Counted from the stretch's first letter, positions 9,099 to 18,235 are shown. The stretch: 64,000 bases of DNA from Streptococcus sanguinis (GCF_001078705.1 NZ_CDMW01000001.1:861541-925540), one strand, 5' to 3'. A program made the numbers and translations. Notes: generated by a model from the sequence alone, not told the origin.

Positions 9099-10611
9099 TT
9101 TGTTTTCTACTTTTCAGGAGCGCTTTGGCGAATGGTTGGCAGCCTTAGGGCAACATCTCCAGCTGTCTCTTCTGACTTTACTAGTGGCCATATTCCTGAC
9201 CATTCCGCTTGCTATCTATCTACATAGTCATAAAAAAGTAGCCAATTGGGTGCTGCAAATTGCGGGAATCTTTCAAACCATTCCTTCAATGGCCTTGCTG
9301 GGACTCTTTATCCCCCTCATGGGGATTGGTACATTGCCGGCACTGACTGCTCTGGTGATTTACGCTATTTTCCCGATTTTAGAAAATACTGTCACAGCTT
9401 TGAATGGGATTGATCCTAGTTTAGAAGAAGCTGGAATCGCCTTTGGGATGACCAAGTGGGAACGACTCAAGAAGTTTGAACTGCCTCTAGCTATGCCTGT
9501 CATCGTCTCAGGAGTTCGGACGGCAACAGTTATGATTATCGGAACAGCAACTCTAGCAGCCCTTGTCGGAGCTGGTGGATTAGGTTCTTTTATCCTTCTA
9601 GGAATTGACCGTCGCAATGCCAGTCTAATTTTGATTGGAGCAATTTCATCCGCGGTTTTGGCTATTCTTTTCAACACTCTCCTTAAATGGATGGAAAAAG
9701 CTAAGCTTCGGACGGTATTTACAGCTTTTGCTGTCTTAATCCTCGGCCTCGGCGCTTCTTACACACCCAGTCTGCTTCCCAAGCAGGAGAAGGATCATCT
9801 GGTTATAGCTGGGAAATTGGGTCCAGAGCCAGAAATTCTCATGAATATGTATAAACTTCTCATAGAGGAAAATACGGATATGACTGTGACAGTCAAACCT
9901 AATTTTGGGAAGACCGACTTCCTTTATCAAGCACTGAAAAAAGGTGATATTGATATCTATCCTGAGTTTACCGGTACGATTACCGGAACTCTCTTGCAGC
10001 CTGCTCCAAAGGTCAGCAATGATGCTGAAGAAGTTTTTGAAGCAGCACGTGATGGAATCAAAAAACAGGACAATCTAGTCTTGCTCAATCACATGGCCTA
10101 TCAGAATACCTATGCCATCGCAGTACCTAAGAGTGTCGCCAAAGAATACAATCTTAAAACTATCTCTGATCTTAAAGCAGTCCAAGACAAGCTTAAGGCA
10201 GGGTTTACCTTGGAATTTAATGATCGTGAAGATGGAAACAAGGGACTCCAGTCTGTCTATGGACTGAATCTCAATGTGTCAACCATGGAGCCAGCGCTCC
10301 GCTACCAAGCTATCCAGTCGGGTGATATTCAAATCACGGATGCCTATTCGACTGACGCAGAACTTGCGCGTTATGATTTACAAGTTTTAGAAGACGATAA
10401 GCACCTTTTCCCTCCTTATCAAGGAGCGCCTCTCATGAAAGCTGAATTGCTCGAAAAACACCCTGAATTGGAAGGTATTCTCAATAAACTATCTGGCAAA
10501 ATTACGGAAAGCCAGATGAGTCAGATGAATTATCAAGTTGGCATCGAAGGCAAAAAAGCCGAAGCTGTTGCGCGTGATTATCTGGTCAAGGAAGGACTTT
10601 TAAAAAAATAA
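9091..10611 (+). CDS. Osmoprotectant ABC transporter, fused permease and substrate-binding protein (OpuCB-OpuCC type)
   Basis: 506 aa from the ATG at 9091, chosen because GGAGGTG lies seven bases upstream; the reading frame also opens at TTG 9076. Residues about 1-215 are a BPD_transp_1 permease with five or six membrane helices and the EAA loop ([21 protein letters not shown]). A hydrophobic segment near 213-232 leads to an OpuAC-type solute-binding domain ([21 protein letters not shown] to the end), which would lie outside the membrane tethered to its own permease. It contains [16 protein letters not shown] and [16 protein letters not shown], typical of quaternary-amine binding proteins. 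It overlaps the ATPase gene by eight bases. Confidence 0.9.
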   Translation: MANLFSTFQERFGEWLAALGQHLQLSLLTLLVAIFLTIPLAIYLHSHKKVANWVLQIAGIFQTIPSMALLGLFIPLMGIGTLPALTALVIYAIFPILENTVTALNGIDPSLEEAGIAFGMTKWERLKKFELPLAMPVIVSGVRTATVMIIGTATLAALVGAGGLGSFILLGIDRRNASLILIGAISSAVLAILFNTLLKWMEKAKLRTVFTAFAVLILGLGASYTPSLLPKQEKDHLVIAGKLGPEPEILMNMYKLLIEENTDMTVTVKPNFGKTDFLYQALKKGDIDIYPEFTGTITGTLLQPAPKVSNDAEEVFEAARDGIKKQDNLVLLNHMAYQNTYAIAVPKSVAKEYNLKTISDLKAVQDKLKAGFTLEFNDREDGNKGLQSVYGLNLNVSTMEPALRYQAIQSGDIQITDAYSTDAELARYDLQVLEDDKHLFPPYQGAPLMKAELLEKHPELEGILNKLSGKITESQMSQMNYQVGIEGKKAEAVARDYLVKEGLLKK

Positions 10612-10622
10612 GAAGTAAAAGA

Positions 10623-10649
10623 GTTAGACTTGTCTGGTCTAGCTTTTTT
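10623..10649 (+). terminator. Terminator after the osmoprotectant transporter
   Basis: Stem GTTAGAC (10623-10629) with GTCTAGC (10637-10643, one G-T pair) followed by six Ts. Confidence 0.75.
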
Positions 10650-10761
10650 GCTTACTTGAGGATAGACAGAATACGGATTGGAGGAGGTGAGTTGATCTCT
10701 TAGTCAGGAAATCTTCATTCATTTTTGGTATAATAAAGTATCAATTCATGGAGGTGTTCCG

Positions 10762-11079
10762 ATGGCATCTAGTCAAGAATATTTGGATTTTATTCTGAAG
10801 CAGCTGCAGGGTTTAGGTCAAGAAATTAGCTTTCGCAAGATGATGGGAGAGTATTTGCTCTATTATCGGGGGCGCTTATTTGGTGGGATTTATGACAATC
10901 TCTTGTTGCTCAAGGCAGTCCAGCCAGCTCTCGATCTTTTGGAAAATCCAGTCTATGAAACTCCTTATCCAGGCGCAAAGCCAATGCTTCATATAAAAGA
11001 AGTAGAAGATGCTGCCTTCCTCTGTAATCTAATTGAAGCTGCCTATCCTGCCTTACCAGCACCTAAAAATAAAAAATAG
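10762..11079 (+). CDS. TfoX N-terminal domain protein
   Basis: 105 aa, essentially one TfoX_N domain: FRKMMGEYLLYYRGRLFGGIYDNLLLLK followed by the P-G-A-KPMLHI strand. In gamma-proteobacteria TfoX/Sxy activates competence, but single-domain TfoX_N proteins in Firmicutes have no established role. It has its own -10 (TATAAT at 10729-10734) and RBS GGAGGTG. It appears monocistronic. Confidence 0.75.
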   Translation: MASSQEYLDFILKQLQGLGQEISFRKMMGEYLLYYRGRLFGGIYDNLLLLKAVQPALDLLENPVYETPYPGAKPMLHIKEVEDAAFLCNLIEAAYPALPAPKNKK

Positions 11080-11121
11080 CCTTTCCTTTACAATGGATAT
11101 TCTAAAAAGTTGCCGTTTAAA

Positions 11122-11150
11122 TAGACATTTTTAAAATTTTCCTTTATAAT
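11122..11150 (+). promoter_or_regulatory. Promoter of satD
   Basis: TAGACA (11122-11127), 17 bases, TATAAT (11145-11150). A start would fall near 11157, just ahead of the RBS used by the ATG at 11170. Confidence 0.7.
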
Positions 11151-11169
11151 GGACTTAAAGGGGGTTAGT

Positions 11170-11835
11170 ATGCTTTATATTGCTCTTATTGGAGATTTAA
11201 TTGAATCCAAACAGCTGAAAAATCGTAAGCAGGCCCAGAAGGACCTGCAGGACATGATGGCAGCGCTAAATCAGGATTATCAGGATTATCTGGTGTCGCC
11301 TTTCACGGTAACGACTGGAGATGAGTTTCAGGCTTTGCTGCGGCCTAATCCAGAGATCATGCAGCTCCTTGATCAGATTGCCTTGGGCTTTCCTCATCCG
11401 ATTCGCTTTGGACTTGGTCTGGGGGAGATTGTGACGGATATTAATCGGGAGCAGAGTATTGGTGCGGACGGTCCGGCTTACTGGAGGGCGCGCGCAGCCA
11501 TTGAGGCTATTCATGAGAAGAACGACTACGGTAGCAGTCGTATAGCTGTATCCTTGGGAGAGGAAGAACTCAGTCAGGCGGTCAATACGGTGCTGGCAGC
11601 TACTTCATTCATCCAGAGTAAGTGGAATAACAGTCAGAGAGAAGTTCTGGAGCGGATGCTCATGGAATATATCTATGACGAGAATTTTTCTCATGGAGAA
11701 ATAGCAGAGCTGTTGCAGATTAGTCCCAGTGCGCTTAGTAAGCGGCTTAAGTCGTCTGGTCTGAAGATCTATCTGAGAAATCGCCGTTTAGCTATGAGAA
11801 TGATTCTACAGGCAGCAAAGGAGGCTGAAGAATGA
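11170..11835 (+). CDS. satD: SatD family protein
   Basis: 221 aa from the ATG at 11170, which has AAAGGGGG seven bases upstream; the ATG at 11149 overlaps the -10 box and is not credible. The SatD domain is recognised from the N-terminal LIGDLIESKQLKNR and the GDEFQALL segment. The C-terminal about 50 residues form a helix-turn-helix (FSHGEIAELLQISPSALSKRLKSSG). The name comes from the S. mutans secretion and acid tolerance (sat) operon; the biochemical function is unknown. The next gene overlaps by four bases. Confidence 0.78.
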   Translation: MLYIALIGDLIESKQLKNRKQAQKDLQDMMAALNQDYQDYLVSPFTVTTGDEFQALLRPNPEIMQLLDQIALGFPHPIRFGLGLGEIVTDINREQSIGADGPAYWRARAAIEAIHEKNDYGSSRIAVSLGEEELSQAVNTVLAATSFIQSKWNNSQREVLERMLMEYIYDENFSHGEIAELLQISPSALSKRLKSSGLKIYLRNRRLAMRMILQAAKEAEE

Positions 11836-12569
11836 CAAATTTTTTGGGATTTTCAGAATTTTTCATGCAGAATCCGATTCTTGTTTTGACTTTGCTGGCT
11901 CATGTACTAGCTGATTTTCAGCTTCAAAGTCAGAAAATGGCCGACCTTAAAAGCCGGCGGTTGAATTTTTTGATTCTCCATTTGGGAATTGTTCTATTAC
12001 CCTTGTTGCTCTTGGGGATAATTTTCCCTAAGTATCTGCTATATTTCCTCTTGGTCTGGCTCAGTCATGCGCTTATTGACTTCTTGAAGTATAGGCTGAA
12101 TTCTTTGATTGTCCGGCATCATGTTCAAAAGTCAGCCTTTTTACTGGATCAGATCTTGCATTTGATTAGTATTTTTGCTCTTTATTTTCTCTTAGGGCAG
12201 CAGCAAATTCCAGCTCCTAATTGGCTGTCTGAGCGCTATCTCATGCTGCAGGCTCTCTTTTTCTTCGCCCTGACTGGTAAGCCGATTAATATCCTCTTTA
12301 AACTCTTCTTCAGCAAGTATCAGGCTGGAGAAGACAGTGGAGATACTATTGCGGGGGCTGGTGCCATGATTGGGATTTTGGAGCGCTTGATTATGGGACT
12401 TTCTCTTATTTTCGGGCAGTTTACTGCCATTGGGCTAGTTTTTACAGCTAAGTCTATCGCCCGCTATAATAAGATTTCAGAAAGCCAGTCCTTTGCTGAA
12501 TACTACCTGATTGGTTCGCTGTTCAGTATGATTGCAGTCCTGCTGGTTTACGGCTGTCTGTATTGGTAA
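11832..12569 (+). CDS. DUF3307 membrane protein, SatD partner
   Basis: 245 aa with about six hydrophobic segments. The family motif HVLADFQLQSQKMADLK near the N-terminus and the HALIDFLKYR segment mark it as DUF3307, a polytopic protein of unknown function that accompanies SatD genes. Start ATG overlaps the satD stop (ATGA). A cytoplasmic HTH protein coupled to a membrane partner suggests a sensory pair, but that is inference. Confidence 0.75.
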   Translation: MTNFLGFSEFFMQNPILVLTLLAHVLADFQLQSQKMADLKSRRLNFLILHLGIVLLPLLLLGIIFPKYLLYFLLVWLSHALIDFLKYRLNSLIVRHHVQKSAFLLDQILHLISIFALYFLLGQQQIPAPNWLSERYLMLQALFFFALTGKPINILFKLFFSKYQAGEDSGDTIAGAGAMIGILERLIMGLSLIFGQFTAIGLVFTAKSIARYNKISESQSFAEYYLIGSLFSMIAVLLVYGCLYW

Positions 12570-12581
12570 AAGTAAATAAAA

Positions 12582-12629
12582 AAACAGATCATCATTATTA
12601 TGCTAAGCACGAATGATGGTCTGTTTTTG
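12582..12629. terminator. Bidirectional terminator between the DUF3307 gene and the secreted nuclease
   Basis: 13-bp near-perfect stem ACAGATCATCATT (12584-12596) with AATGATGGTCTGT (12612-12624), flanked by A-run and T-run, so it can serve both convergent genes. Confidence 0.88.
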
Positions 12630-12646
12630 TGTTCTTATCTATAATT

Positions 12647-13408
12647 CTACTCAATCATGGTATTGACAGCAGTGCCTGTTTGGTAGTCAATCTCTGCATT
12701 TGGAGAAACATTGTCCAAGAGGACATGAGACATTCCGTCCTCGTCTATTGTTTCCTTGCCCCCTAGCTGGATGCTGACAACATTTCCTTCTGCGTCAAGC
12801 CCGACATACTGGAGCTCAATCTTGCGAGGAAGAAGCTCATTGTCCGTGTAAATCGGAGTAACCTTGTAATCCAGCCAATAATCTGGATTTTCCTCTAACC
12901 AGCGCTCCAAGCGATGTTCATAATAGAGCATGCTGTCTGGGTTATTGTCGTCCAGTCCTTGGAAACTGCCAGAGTTGAGCCAAGCAGTCATCGGAACGAG
13001 GTTTTTTCCTTCGTTATTGAGGCCGCTGAAAGTGAAGCCAATCAGATGAGCTCGATTCATGAGCCAAGCCCGATAATCTCCATTTCCGTAGTAAAATTTG
13101 TAATTGTGCCAACCGATGGGATTGTAAGTGACCTTGGTCTCCTTTTTCTTTTTGGCTTTGTGTTTCTCCTGCATCTGAACATGAGCAGCAGTAGCCCGAC
13201 CGTACTTGTCCTTTTTCCCAAGCTTTAGCTGATACTCTCCATTCAACTCCAGAGTGCCGATAGCTGTTTCATCGCTATGGTTAAGCAACTGGACCTTAAT
13301 CTGGTTCTTCTGATTCGCAGCAACATTTTCTGCAGGAAGAGCCTGTGAAAGTAACAACAAAGAGCCGGCTGACAGGACAAGCCAAGTGCCAAACCTAAAC
13401 TTTTTCAT
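12647..13408 (-). CDS. Secreted DNA/RNA non-specific endonuclease (beta-beta-alpha metal type)
   Basis: 253 aa with a Sec signal peptide (MKKFRFGTWLVL, cleavage likely near ALPAENVA). The NUC domain has the active-site motif NRAHLIGF, corresponding to the DRGH/NRxH histidine of this fold, and the downstream metal-binding Asn in NLVPMTAWLN. The family includes streptococcal extracellular DNases and the competence nuclease EndA. The NRAH form and the absence of a membrane anchor after the signal sequence suggest a released DNase more than EndA proper. A lysine-rich insertion (KHKAKKKKE) precedes the catalytic region. Confidence 0.85.
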   Translation of the reverse strand: MKKFRFGTWLVLSAGSLLLLSQALPAENVAANQKNQIKVQLLNHSDETAIGTLELNGEYQLKLGKKDKYGRATAAHVQMQEKHKAKKKKETKVTYNPIGWHNYKFYYGNGDYRAWLMNRAHLIGFTFSGLNNEGKNLVPMTAWLNSGSFQGLDDNNPDSMLYYEHRLERWLEENPDYWLDYKVTPIYTDNELLPRKIELQYVGLDAEGNVVSIQLGGKETIDEDGMSHVLLDNVSPNAEIDYQTGTAVNTMIE

Positions 13409-13443
13409 AAAGAACTCCTTTTAAATAATATATCTCCGACATC

Positions 13444-13472
13444 ATTCTACTAAAAAATAGATTGTTTGACAA
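13444..13472 (-). promoter_or_regulatory. Promoter of the secreted nuclease
   Basis: On the minus strand TTGTCA (13472-13467), 17 bases, TAGAAT (13449-13444). It lies about 36 bases upstream of the ATG, which has an AAAGGAG site. Confidence 0.65.
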
Positions 13473-13527
13473 CTGAAACTTTTCAAAAATATTACAAAAA
13501 TAAATATTTGTTCAATAAGTGCAAGAT

Positions 13528-13556
13528 TTGACTAGGATGTGTATTTCTCCTATAAT
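13528..13556 (+). promoter_or_regulatory. Promoter of the grpB-methyltransferase-S51 peptidase operon
   Basis: TTGACT (13528-13533), 17 bases, TATAAT (13551-13556); followed by AGGAGGT and the ATG at 13602. Confidence 0.75.
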
Positions 13557-13601
13557 CATAACTAGAGAAAACGCTTGTATAAATTACCTAAGGAGGTGCT
13601 T

Positions 13602-14183
13602 ATGAGTCCAACTTTAGAGGAAATGTCACTCGAGGAGCTGTGGCAGCTTTTTCCGATTTTTTTAAGAGAGCATCAGGATGAGTGGAAAGACTGGTATGCG
13701 GAGGAACGGCTTCGGCTTTTGAGTTTTTTGCCTGCAAATCAGCTGGTTCGGATTAGTCATATTGGGTCGACATCGGTAGAGACCATCTGGGCCAAGCCTA
13801 TAGTGGATATCTTGCTGGAAATTCCTAAAGCGGCAGATATGGCAGTAATGAGAGACTTGCTGCTGCAAAATGGTTATCTGCTTATGTCAGAAAGCCAAGG
13901 GCGGATGTCATTTAATAAAGGTTACACACCGAACGGTTTTGCGGAGCGTGTTTTCCATCTGCATCTGCGCTATGAGGGTGATCATGATGAGCTTTACTTT
14001 AGAGACTATTTACAGGAACATCCTACTGTAGCCAAAGACTATGAAAAGATCAAGCTGTCCTTGTGGAAGCAATATGAGCACAATCGTGATGCCTATACAG
14101 AGGCGAAAACAGATTTTATCAAGAACCATACAGAGAAAGCTAAAAAGCTTTATGGCAGAAGATACGAGAGGGAAGACAGATGA
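13602..14183 (+). CDS. GrpB family protein (nucleotidyltransferase fold)
   Basis: 193 aa from the ATG at 13602, chosen for AGGAGGT six bases upstream over the TTG at 13575. GrpB/UPF0157 proteins have the Pol-beta-like nucleotidyltransferase fold. The core motif is ISHIGSTSVETIWAKPIVDILLEI, in which GSTSV...KPIVDI is the family signature; the later histidine-rich strand VFHLHLRY and the RDYLQEHP helix also match. The substrate is unknown. The stop overlaps the next start (ATGA). Confidence 0.82.
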   Translation: MSPTLEEMSLEELWQLFPIFLREHQDEWKDWYAEERLRLLSFLPANQLVRISHIGSTSVETIWAKPIVDILLEIPKAADMAVMRDLLLQNGYLLMSESQGRMSFNKGYTPNGFAERVFHLHLRYEGDHDELYFRDYLQEHPTVAKDYEKIKLSLWKQYEHNRDAYTEAKTDFIKNHTEKAKKLYGRRYEREDR

Positions 14184-14809
14184 TTTATCTAGCAATGATT
14201 GGCCTTATGATTATTCTGGCTTTTCCTTACTTAATTTACCAATCTAAGAAACCATCAGGTTTTGTCGGCTTATGGATGATGAAATTGTGGAATCGTGTTT
14301 ATATGCCCATGGTTTTTTGGTCGGTCAGTCAGCTGGGTTATAAGAAACAATTTGATTCAATTTTGGATGTTGGAGTTGGAAATGGAGCATCCTCGAAGTA
14401 TTTGAAAATGCACTTTCCTGATAGCCAAGTTTTGGGGATTGATATTTCAACTACAGCCATCAAATCAGCTGAAGAATTGTCTGAGCCTGGCCTATCTTTC
14501 GAGGTGAAAAATGTTGAGAAAACAAATCTTCCGGTTGAGGAATTTGATTTGATTGTAGCCTTTCAGACCCATTTTCATTGGTCAAATCTAACTCAAGCGT
14601 TCCTAGAACTTAAGCGGATACTTAAGCCAGATGGAATCATCTTACTGGCATGTGAATGGAGCAAATTAGTTTATTACCTACCAGACTTTACAAAGCAAGA
14701 AAAACTGGAAAACTATTTGACAGATTTGGACCTGCATCTCATCGATAGTCAAAGAAAGGAACAATTGATTCTTTATAAGATCGTTAAAAAACAAGGAGGT
14801 ATCCTATGA
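14180..14809 (+). CDS. Class I SAM-dependent methyltransferase with N-terminal membrane segment
   Basis: 209 aa. A hydrophobic helix (residues 2-20) and a basic stretch precede a Rossmann methyltransferase domain. SAM motif I is ILDVGVGNGASSKYL, motif II acidic residue in VLGIDIST, and motif IV FDLIVAFQTHFHW. The substrate is not recognisable; the HFHW segment replaces the more usual hydrophobic post-motif. It overlaps GrpB by four bases and the S51 peptidase by four, so it belongs to a three-gene operon. Confidence 0.78.
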   Translation: MIYLAMIGLMIILAFPYLIYQSKKPSGFVGLWMMKLWNRVYMPMVFWSVSQLGYKKQFDSILDVGVGNGASSKYLKMHFPDSQVLGIDISTTAIKSAEELSEPGLSFEVKNVEKTNLPVEEFDLIVAFQTHFHWSNLTQAFLELKRILKPDGIILLACEWSKLVYYLPDFTKQEKLENYLTDLDLHLIDSQRKEQLILYKIVKKQGGIL

Positions 14810-15429
14810 AACAATTATTTTTATGTTCTTATTTTGCGGGAGTCAAGGACTTGTTCGGACAATATGTGTCTGAAAAGCAATTGGGCAAACATGTGCTTTT
14901 TATCCCGACGGCTGGAAATGTAGAAGAATACAGAGGTTATATTGACGAAGCCCTGCAAACATTTGCGGACTTGGGATTTCAAGTAGAGGTCTTGGATATT
15001 TCAGCTTGTGATATAGAAACGGCTCAGGCCAAAATTTTCCAAAGCAAGCTCCTCTACGTCTCTGGCGGCAATACTTTTTATCTTCTGCAAGAACTAAAGA
15101 AAAGGCAACTTCTGTCTTTGATAAAAGAGCAGATTGCGGATGGCATGGTTTATGTGGGCGAATCTGCTGGTGCTATCATCACAGCCAAGGACATTGACTA
15201 TAATAAGATTATGGACGATAAGGCGGTTGCTAAGGAACTGAATGATACAGAGGCACTAAGCGAGGTGGATTTTTATGTCCTGCCTCATGTTGGCGAAGAA
15301 CCCTTTGCTGAAAGTGCTCAGGCAATCCTAAATACTTATGGAGACAAGCTTAATTTGCTGCCCCTTAATAATCGCCAAGCAGTGCTGGTGGAGGATGAGG
15401 AAGTGAAGGTTTTGGTGGAAAATAAATAA
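14806..15429 (+). CDS. Peptidase E-like protein (family S51, class I glutamine-amidotransferase fold)
   Basis: 207 aa. The nucleophile elbow VGESAGAII carries the catalytic serine as in aspartyl dipeptidase. LLYVSGGNTFYLLQEL is the other strongly conserved family segment. RBS AAGGAGGT is present. A second, decayed copy of the last about 60 bases of this gene lies at 16438-16497, fused to a copy of the 5' end of the free-methionine sulfoxide reductase gene. This shows that these two genes were once neighbours and that the DNA now between them was inserted. Confidence 0.83.
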   Translation: MKQLFLCSYFAGVKDLFGQYVSEKQLGKHVLFIPTAGNVEEYRGYIDEALQTFADLGFQVEVLDISACDIETAQAKIFQSKLLYVSGGNTFYLLQELKKRQLLSLIKEQIADGMVYVGESAGAIITAKDIDYNKIMDDKAVAKELNDTEALSEVDFYVLPHVGEEPFAESAQAILNTYGDKLNLLPLNNRQAVLVEDEEVKVLVENK

Positions 15430-15447
15430 GAATGCGGGTGTAGTATT

Positions 15448-16281
15448 TTGATTGAAAAGACATACGAAACATCAAGTGGAGTCATTCACTATTGGACAAA
15501 TGATATGGATGCGTCAGCAAAAAGTGCTCTTATCTTTTTACCTGGATTAACCGCTGACCATAGGTTATTTGAAAAACAAATAGAATATTTTAAAGATACA
15601 TATAGAGTCTTGGTTTGGGACGCACCTGGACACGCTTCATCTAATCCATTCCGTCTCGATTTTACTTTATTTGATTTAGCAACTTGGCTGGATGAAATAT
15701 TTGTCAAAGAGAGAATAGAAAATCCAATAGTAATTGGTCAGTCAATGGGAGGATATGTAGGACAGGTTTATGCTCAACTTTTTCCTGAGAAATTAAAAGG
15801 TCTTGTTACGATCGATTCACCATCCCTTCAAAGGAAGTATTATACAGCTATGGAATTGTGGCTCTTAAAAAATATGGAGGCAATTTATAGAATCTATCCA
15901 TGGAAATCTCTTTTAAAATCAGGCCCTAAAAGCGTATCAACAACAGACTATGGAAGAAAATTGATGTATGATATGATGATGGTTTATGATGGCGATCAAG
16001 AAAGGTATGCTCGTCTTGCGGGATACGGATATAAGATATTTTCAGAAGCAGTAGAGAAGAAGCTATCTTATGAAGTAAAATGTCCACAATTGGTTATATG
16101 TGGAAAAGAAGATCGTGCAGGGTCTTGTATACGATATTTGAAGGCCTATGAAAGAAATACTGGGAAGTATGTTCAATGGATTGATAAGGCGGGGCATAAT
16201 TCTAATACCGACCAACCCGATGTTGTAAATAGACTGATTGATGAATTTTTGGATAACAAAATTAAAGAAAAGCTTGGTTGA
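15448..16281 (+). CDS. Alpha/beta hydrolase
   Basis: 277 aa from a TTG at 15448; the RBS is weak, so the start is uncertain. The fold signature is clear: [14 protein letters not shown] (oxyanion strand), DAPGHASS, nucleophile elbow GQSMGG, acid in CGKEDRAGS and the catalytic histidine in KAGHNSNTD. The substrate is unknown. The gene is noticeably AT-richer than the peptidase upstream and ends directly at a duplicated terminator/promoter scar, consistent with insertion. Confidence 0.78.
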   Translation: MIEKTYETSSGVIHYWTNDMDASAKSALIFLPGLTADHRLFEKQIEYFKDTYRVLVWDAPGHASSNPFRLDFTLFDLATWLDEIFVKERIENPIVIGQSMGGYVGQVYAQLFPEKLKGLVTIDSPSLQRKYYTAMELWLLKNMEAIYRIYPWKSLLKSGPKSVSTTDYGRKLMYDMMMVYDGDQERYARLAGYGYKIFSEAVEKKLSYEVKCPQLVICGKEDRAGSCIRYLKAYERNTGKYVQWIDKAGHNSNTDQPDVVNRLIDEFLDNKIKEKLG

Positions 16282-16296
16282 AAGACCGGCTTTTTG
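16270..16296 (+). terminator. Terminator copy A, downstream of the first hydrolase
   Basis: AAGCTTGGTTGAAAGACCGGCTTTTT forms a stem with one bulge. The same AAAAGCTTGGTTGAA sequence recurs at 16546-16560 in a second terminator, marking a duplication. Confidence 0.6.
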
Positions 16297-16310
16297 ATAT
16301 AATAGACTCT

Positions 16311-16442
16311 ATGAACACAAAAGAAAAAATTTCAAATTATCAACTTTTACTGGCTCAGTTGGAAGCCTTGTTGGAGGGTGAGACCAATGCTTTGGCAAAT
16401 CTTTCCAATGCTAGCGCCTTGCTCAATCAAGCTTTGCCTTAA
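16311..16442 (+). pseudogene. Truncated duplicate of the 5' end of the free-methionine-R-sulfoxide reductase gene
   Basis: From the -10 region through codon 43 this stretch is nearly identical to 18263-18404, including the ATG context. It diverges exactly where the sequence switches to the S51-peptidase-like tail. It leaves a 43-codon open frame ([13 protein letters not shown]... ending NQALP). Confidence 0.9.
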
Positions 16443-16497
16443 TAATCACCAAGCTTTGCTTGTGGAGGGTGAAGAAGTGAAAGTTTTGGAGGAGTAA
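16438..16497 (+). pseudogene. Truncated duplicate of the 3' end of the S51 peptidase gene
   Basis: The translation [19 protein letters not shown] matches the end of the intact gene (LNNRQAVLVEDEEVKVLVENK at 15364-15429). It is joined to the reductase fragment at a TGCC/CTT junction, suggesting microhomology-mediated recombination. Confidence 0.85.
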
Positions 16498-16546
16498 TAA
16501 AGTATTTTTGCTACGATTTTTAACAAAAGGTCTATAAAAAGTAAGA

Positions 16547-16575
16547 AAAGCTTGGTTGAAGTAACCAGCTTTTTT
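16547..16575 (+). terminator. Terminator copy B
   Basis: AAGCTTGGTT and AACCAGCTT pair with one bulged T, followed by TTTTTT. It shares its left arm with copy A. Confidence 0.7.
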
Positions 16576-16614
16576 GCTATACTAACAGTGTAATCATAAA
16601 AAGGAGATTAAAAA

Positions 16615-17025
16615 ATGATTTCTAAAAATATTGCTATTTTAAGAAAAAGAGAGAATATTTCTCAGGAAAAACTGGCCGAGGAAATAGGTGTATCAAGACA
16701 GACTATAGCAAAATGGGAAGCAGGAGAAAGCGTTCCAGATGTGATTTATTCCTCTCAATTAGCTGATTATTTTGATGTGAGTTTGGATGAACTAGTACAT
16801 TTAGAGAGCAATTTATTGACAACTCCTAGTATCAAAGGGAAATATATTTTTGGAACAGTAACGGTGGGAGAGCGTGGTGAAATCCACTTACCCCCTCGGG
16901 CACGAAATATTTTTCAAATAAAAGCGGGAGATCAGCTTCTTTTGCTAGGAGATGAAAATCAAGGATTGGCGTTATTAGATCCGAATTTTTTTCTAGAAAC
17001 TCCTAAGTATTTTTCAGAAAAGTAG
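16615..17025 (+). CDS. XRE-family regulator with C-terminal SpoVT/AbrB-like domain
   Basis: 136 aa. Residues about 5-60 are a Cro/CI helix-turn-helix (SQEKLAEEIGVSRQTIAKWE). Residues about 75-120 (GTVTVGERGEIHLPPRARN, then IKAGDQLLLLGDE) read as a swapped-hairpin SpoVT/AbrB DNA-binding domain, so the protein may carry two DNA-binding modules. It has its own -10 (TATACT, 16578-16583) and RBS AAAAGGAG. It lies 10 bases upstream of a membrane-anchored hydrolase, its probable target or partner. Confidence 0.8.
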   Translation: MISKNIAILRKRENISQEKLAEEIGVSRQTIAKWEAGESVPDVIYSSQLADYFDVSLDELVHLESNLLTTPSIKGKYIFGTVTVGERGEIHLPPRARNIFQIKAGDQLLLLGDENQGLALLDPNFFLETPKYFSEK

Positions 17026-17035
17026 GAGGCAATGA

Positions 17036-18136
17036 ATGAAAAGGAAAATGATGTTAGTTATTTTGATATTGATAGCTGTTATATTGGTAAGTGCAGGGTG
17101 GTTTGCTTATCGTAATCTTCACTATGATAAGGCTAATCTTGAATATATCCGACAAGCTGGGATGATAGAAAAGCAAGTGACTTTACCAGATGGATCTCTT
17201 ATAAATTATGGCGAAGGTCCCAAAAATGGTCCCCCTTTACTCCTGATCCATGGCCAGCAAGTATCTTGGGAGGACTACGCCAAGGTTTTTGGAGAATTGT
17301 CTAAGCGATATCATGTATATGCAGTAGATTGTTATGGACATGGTGGGTCTAGTAAAAATCCTGCTAAATATTCAGCACTGGAAAATAGTCAGGATTTCAT
17401 TTGGTTTATTCATAATATTATAAAAGCTCCTGTGTTCATTTCAGGACATTCATCAGGAGGGCTTCTGGCAACAATGGTAGCTGCACTAGCTCCTGATACT
17501 GTTAGAGGACTATTGATAGAAGATGCACCGTTCTTTTCAACAGAGCCTAGTCGAGCACTTTCTACTTTTTCTTGGTTAGGATTTAAAGATATGTATGATT
17601 TCTTAAAAAGCGGTAAAAAAAATTATACTGCCTATTTTTTAGAACATACTTATTTAAAAAAACTTTTTGGTGAGGAAAATTTTAATAAAATTGTCAAAAA
17701 ACCAGCTCTGAACTATATGAAAAATCATCCAGGAAAGATTCCTAGAATTTGGTACTATCCGCCAGAATTACAAGTGAATCTCATCTATGACTTAACAGCT
17801 AATTTACAGGATGGAACAGGAGATTACGATCTTCGTTTTGGCTCAACATTTTATGATTTTTCTTGGTTCAAGGGATTTGAACAGGAAGAAATCTTGAAAA
17901 AAGTTCAATGTCCATCTATATTGCTTCATGTGGCTCGGCCTTTGAATCAGAAAAATTACTATGATAAAAATGGGATTCTCTTGAGTGCTATGGATGACAA
18001 AGATGCTAAGCGAGTAGACAAACTTTTGTTGAACAATCATCTAATAGATAATATCAAGAGTGGGCATGATATTCATGCTGAAAAACCTGAGATTTTTATT
18101 CGGGCGATTGATGATTTACAAAAAAGGTGTAAATAG
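17036..18136 (+). CDS. Membrane-anchored alpha/beta hydrolase
   Basis: 366 aa. An N-terminal uncleaved anchor (residues about 5-25, MMLVILILIAVILVSAG) precedes an extracytoplasmic hydrolase domain. Fold motifs are LLIHGQQVSWEDY, DCYGHGGSS, nucleophile elbow GHSSGG and the final histidine in KSGHDIHAE. It is cotranscribed with the XRE-AbrB regulator (GTAGGAGG RBS). It is AT-rich relative to dnaX and gal. The substrate is unknown. Confidence 0.78.
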   Translation: MKRKMMLVILILIAVILVSAGWFAYRNLHYDKANLEYIRQAGMIEKQVTLPDGSLINYGEGPKNGPPLLLIHGQQVSWEDYAKVFGELSKRYHVYAVDCYGHGGSSKNPAKYSALENSQDFIWFIHNIIKAPVFISGHSSGGLLATMVAALAPDTVRGLLIEDAPFFSTEPSRALSTFSWLGFKDMYDFLKSGKKNYTAYFLEHTYLKKLFGEENFNKIVKKPALNYMKNHPGKIPRIWYYPPELQVNLIYDLTANLQDGTGDYDLRFGSTFYDFSWFKGFEQEEILKKVQCPSILLHVARPLNQKNYYDKNGILLSAMDDKDAKRVDKLLLNNHLIDNIKSGHDIHAEKPEIFIRAIDDLQKRCK

Positions 18137-18235
18137 AATCTTAAAGGTGAGAGATGTTTTTGCTTTATCTATTGGGATTTTCACTTGACGAAAAGTTTAA
18201 AGTTTATTTTAGTTGTACTTCTTATTTTTATTTCA

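Larger units (their letters stand above)
16282..16614 (+). other. Gene-poor stretch holding a recombination scar
   Basis: These 333 bases contain no intact gene. In order they hold the end of terminator copy A, a -10 box (TATAAT, 16298-16303), a copy of the 5' end of the free-methionine sulfoxide reductase gene, a copy of the 3' end of the S51 peptidase gene, an unassigned 45-base piece, terminator copy B, and the promoter and RBS of the XRE-AbrB regulator. Confidence 0.8.
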
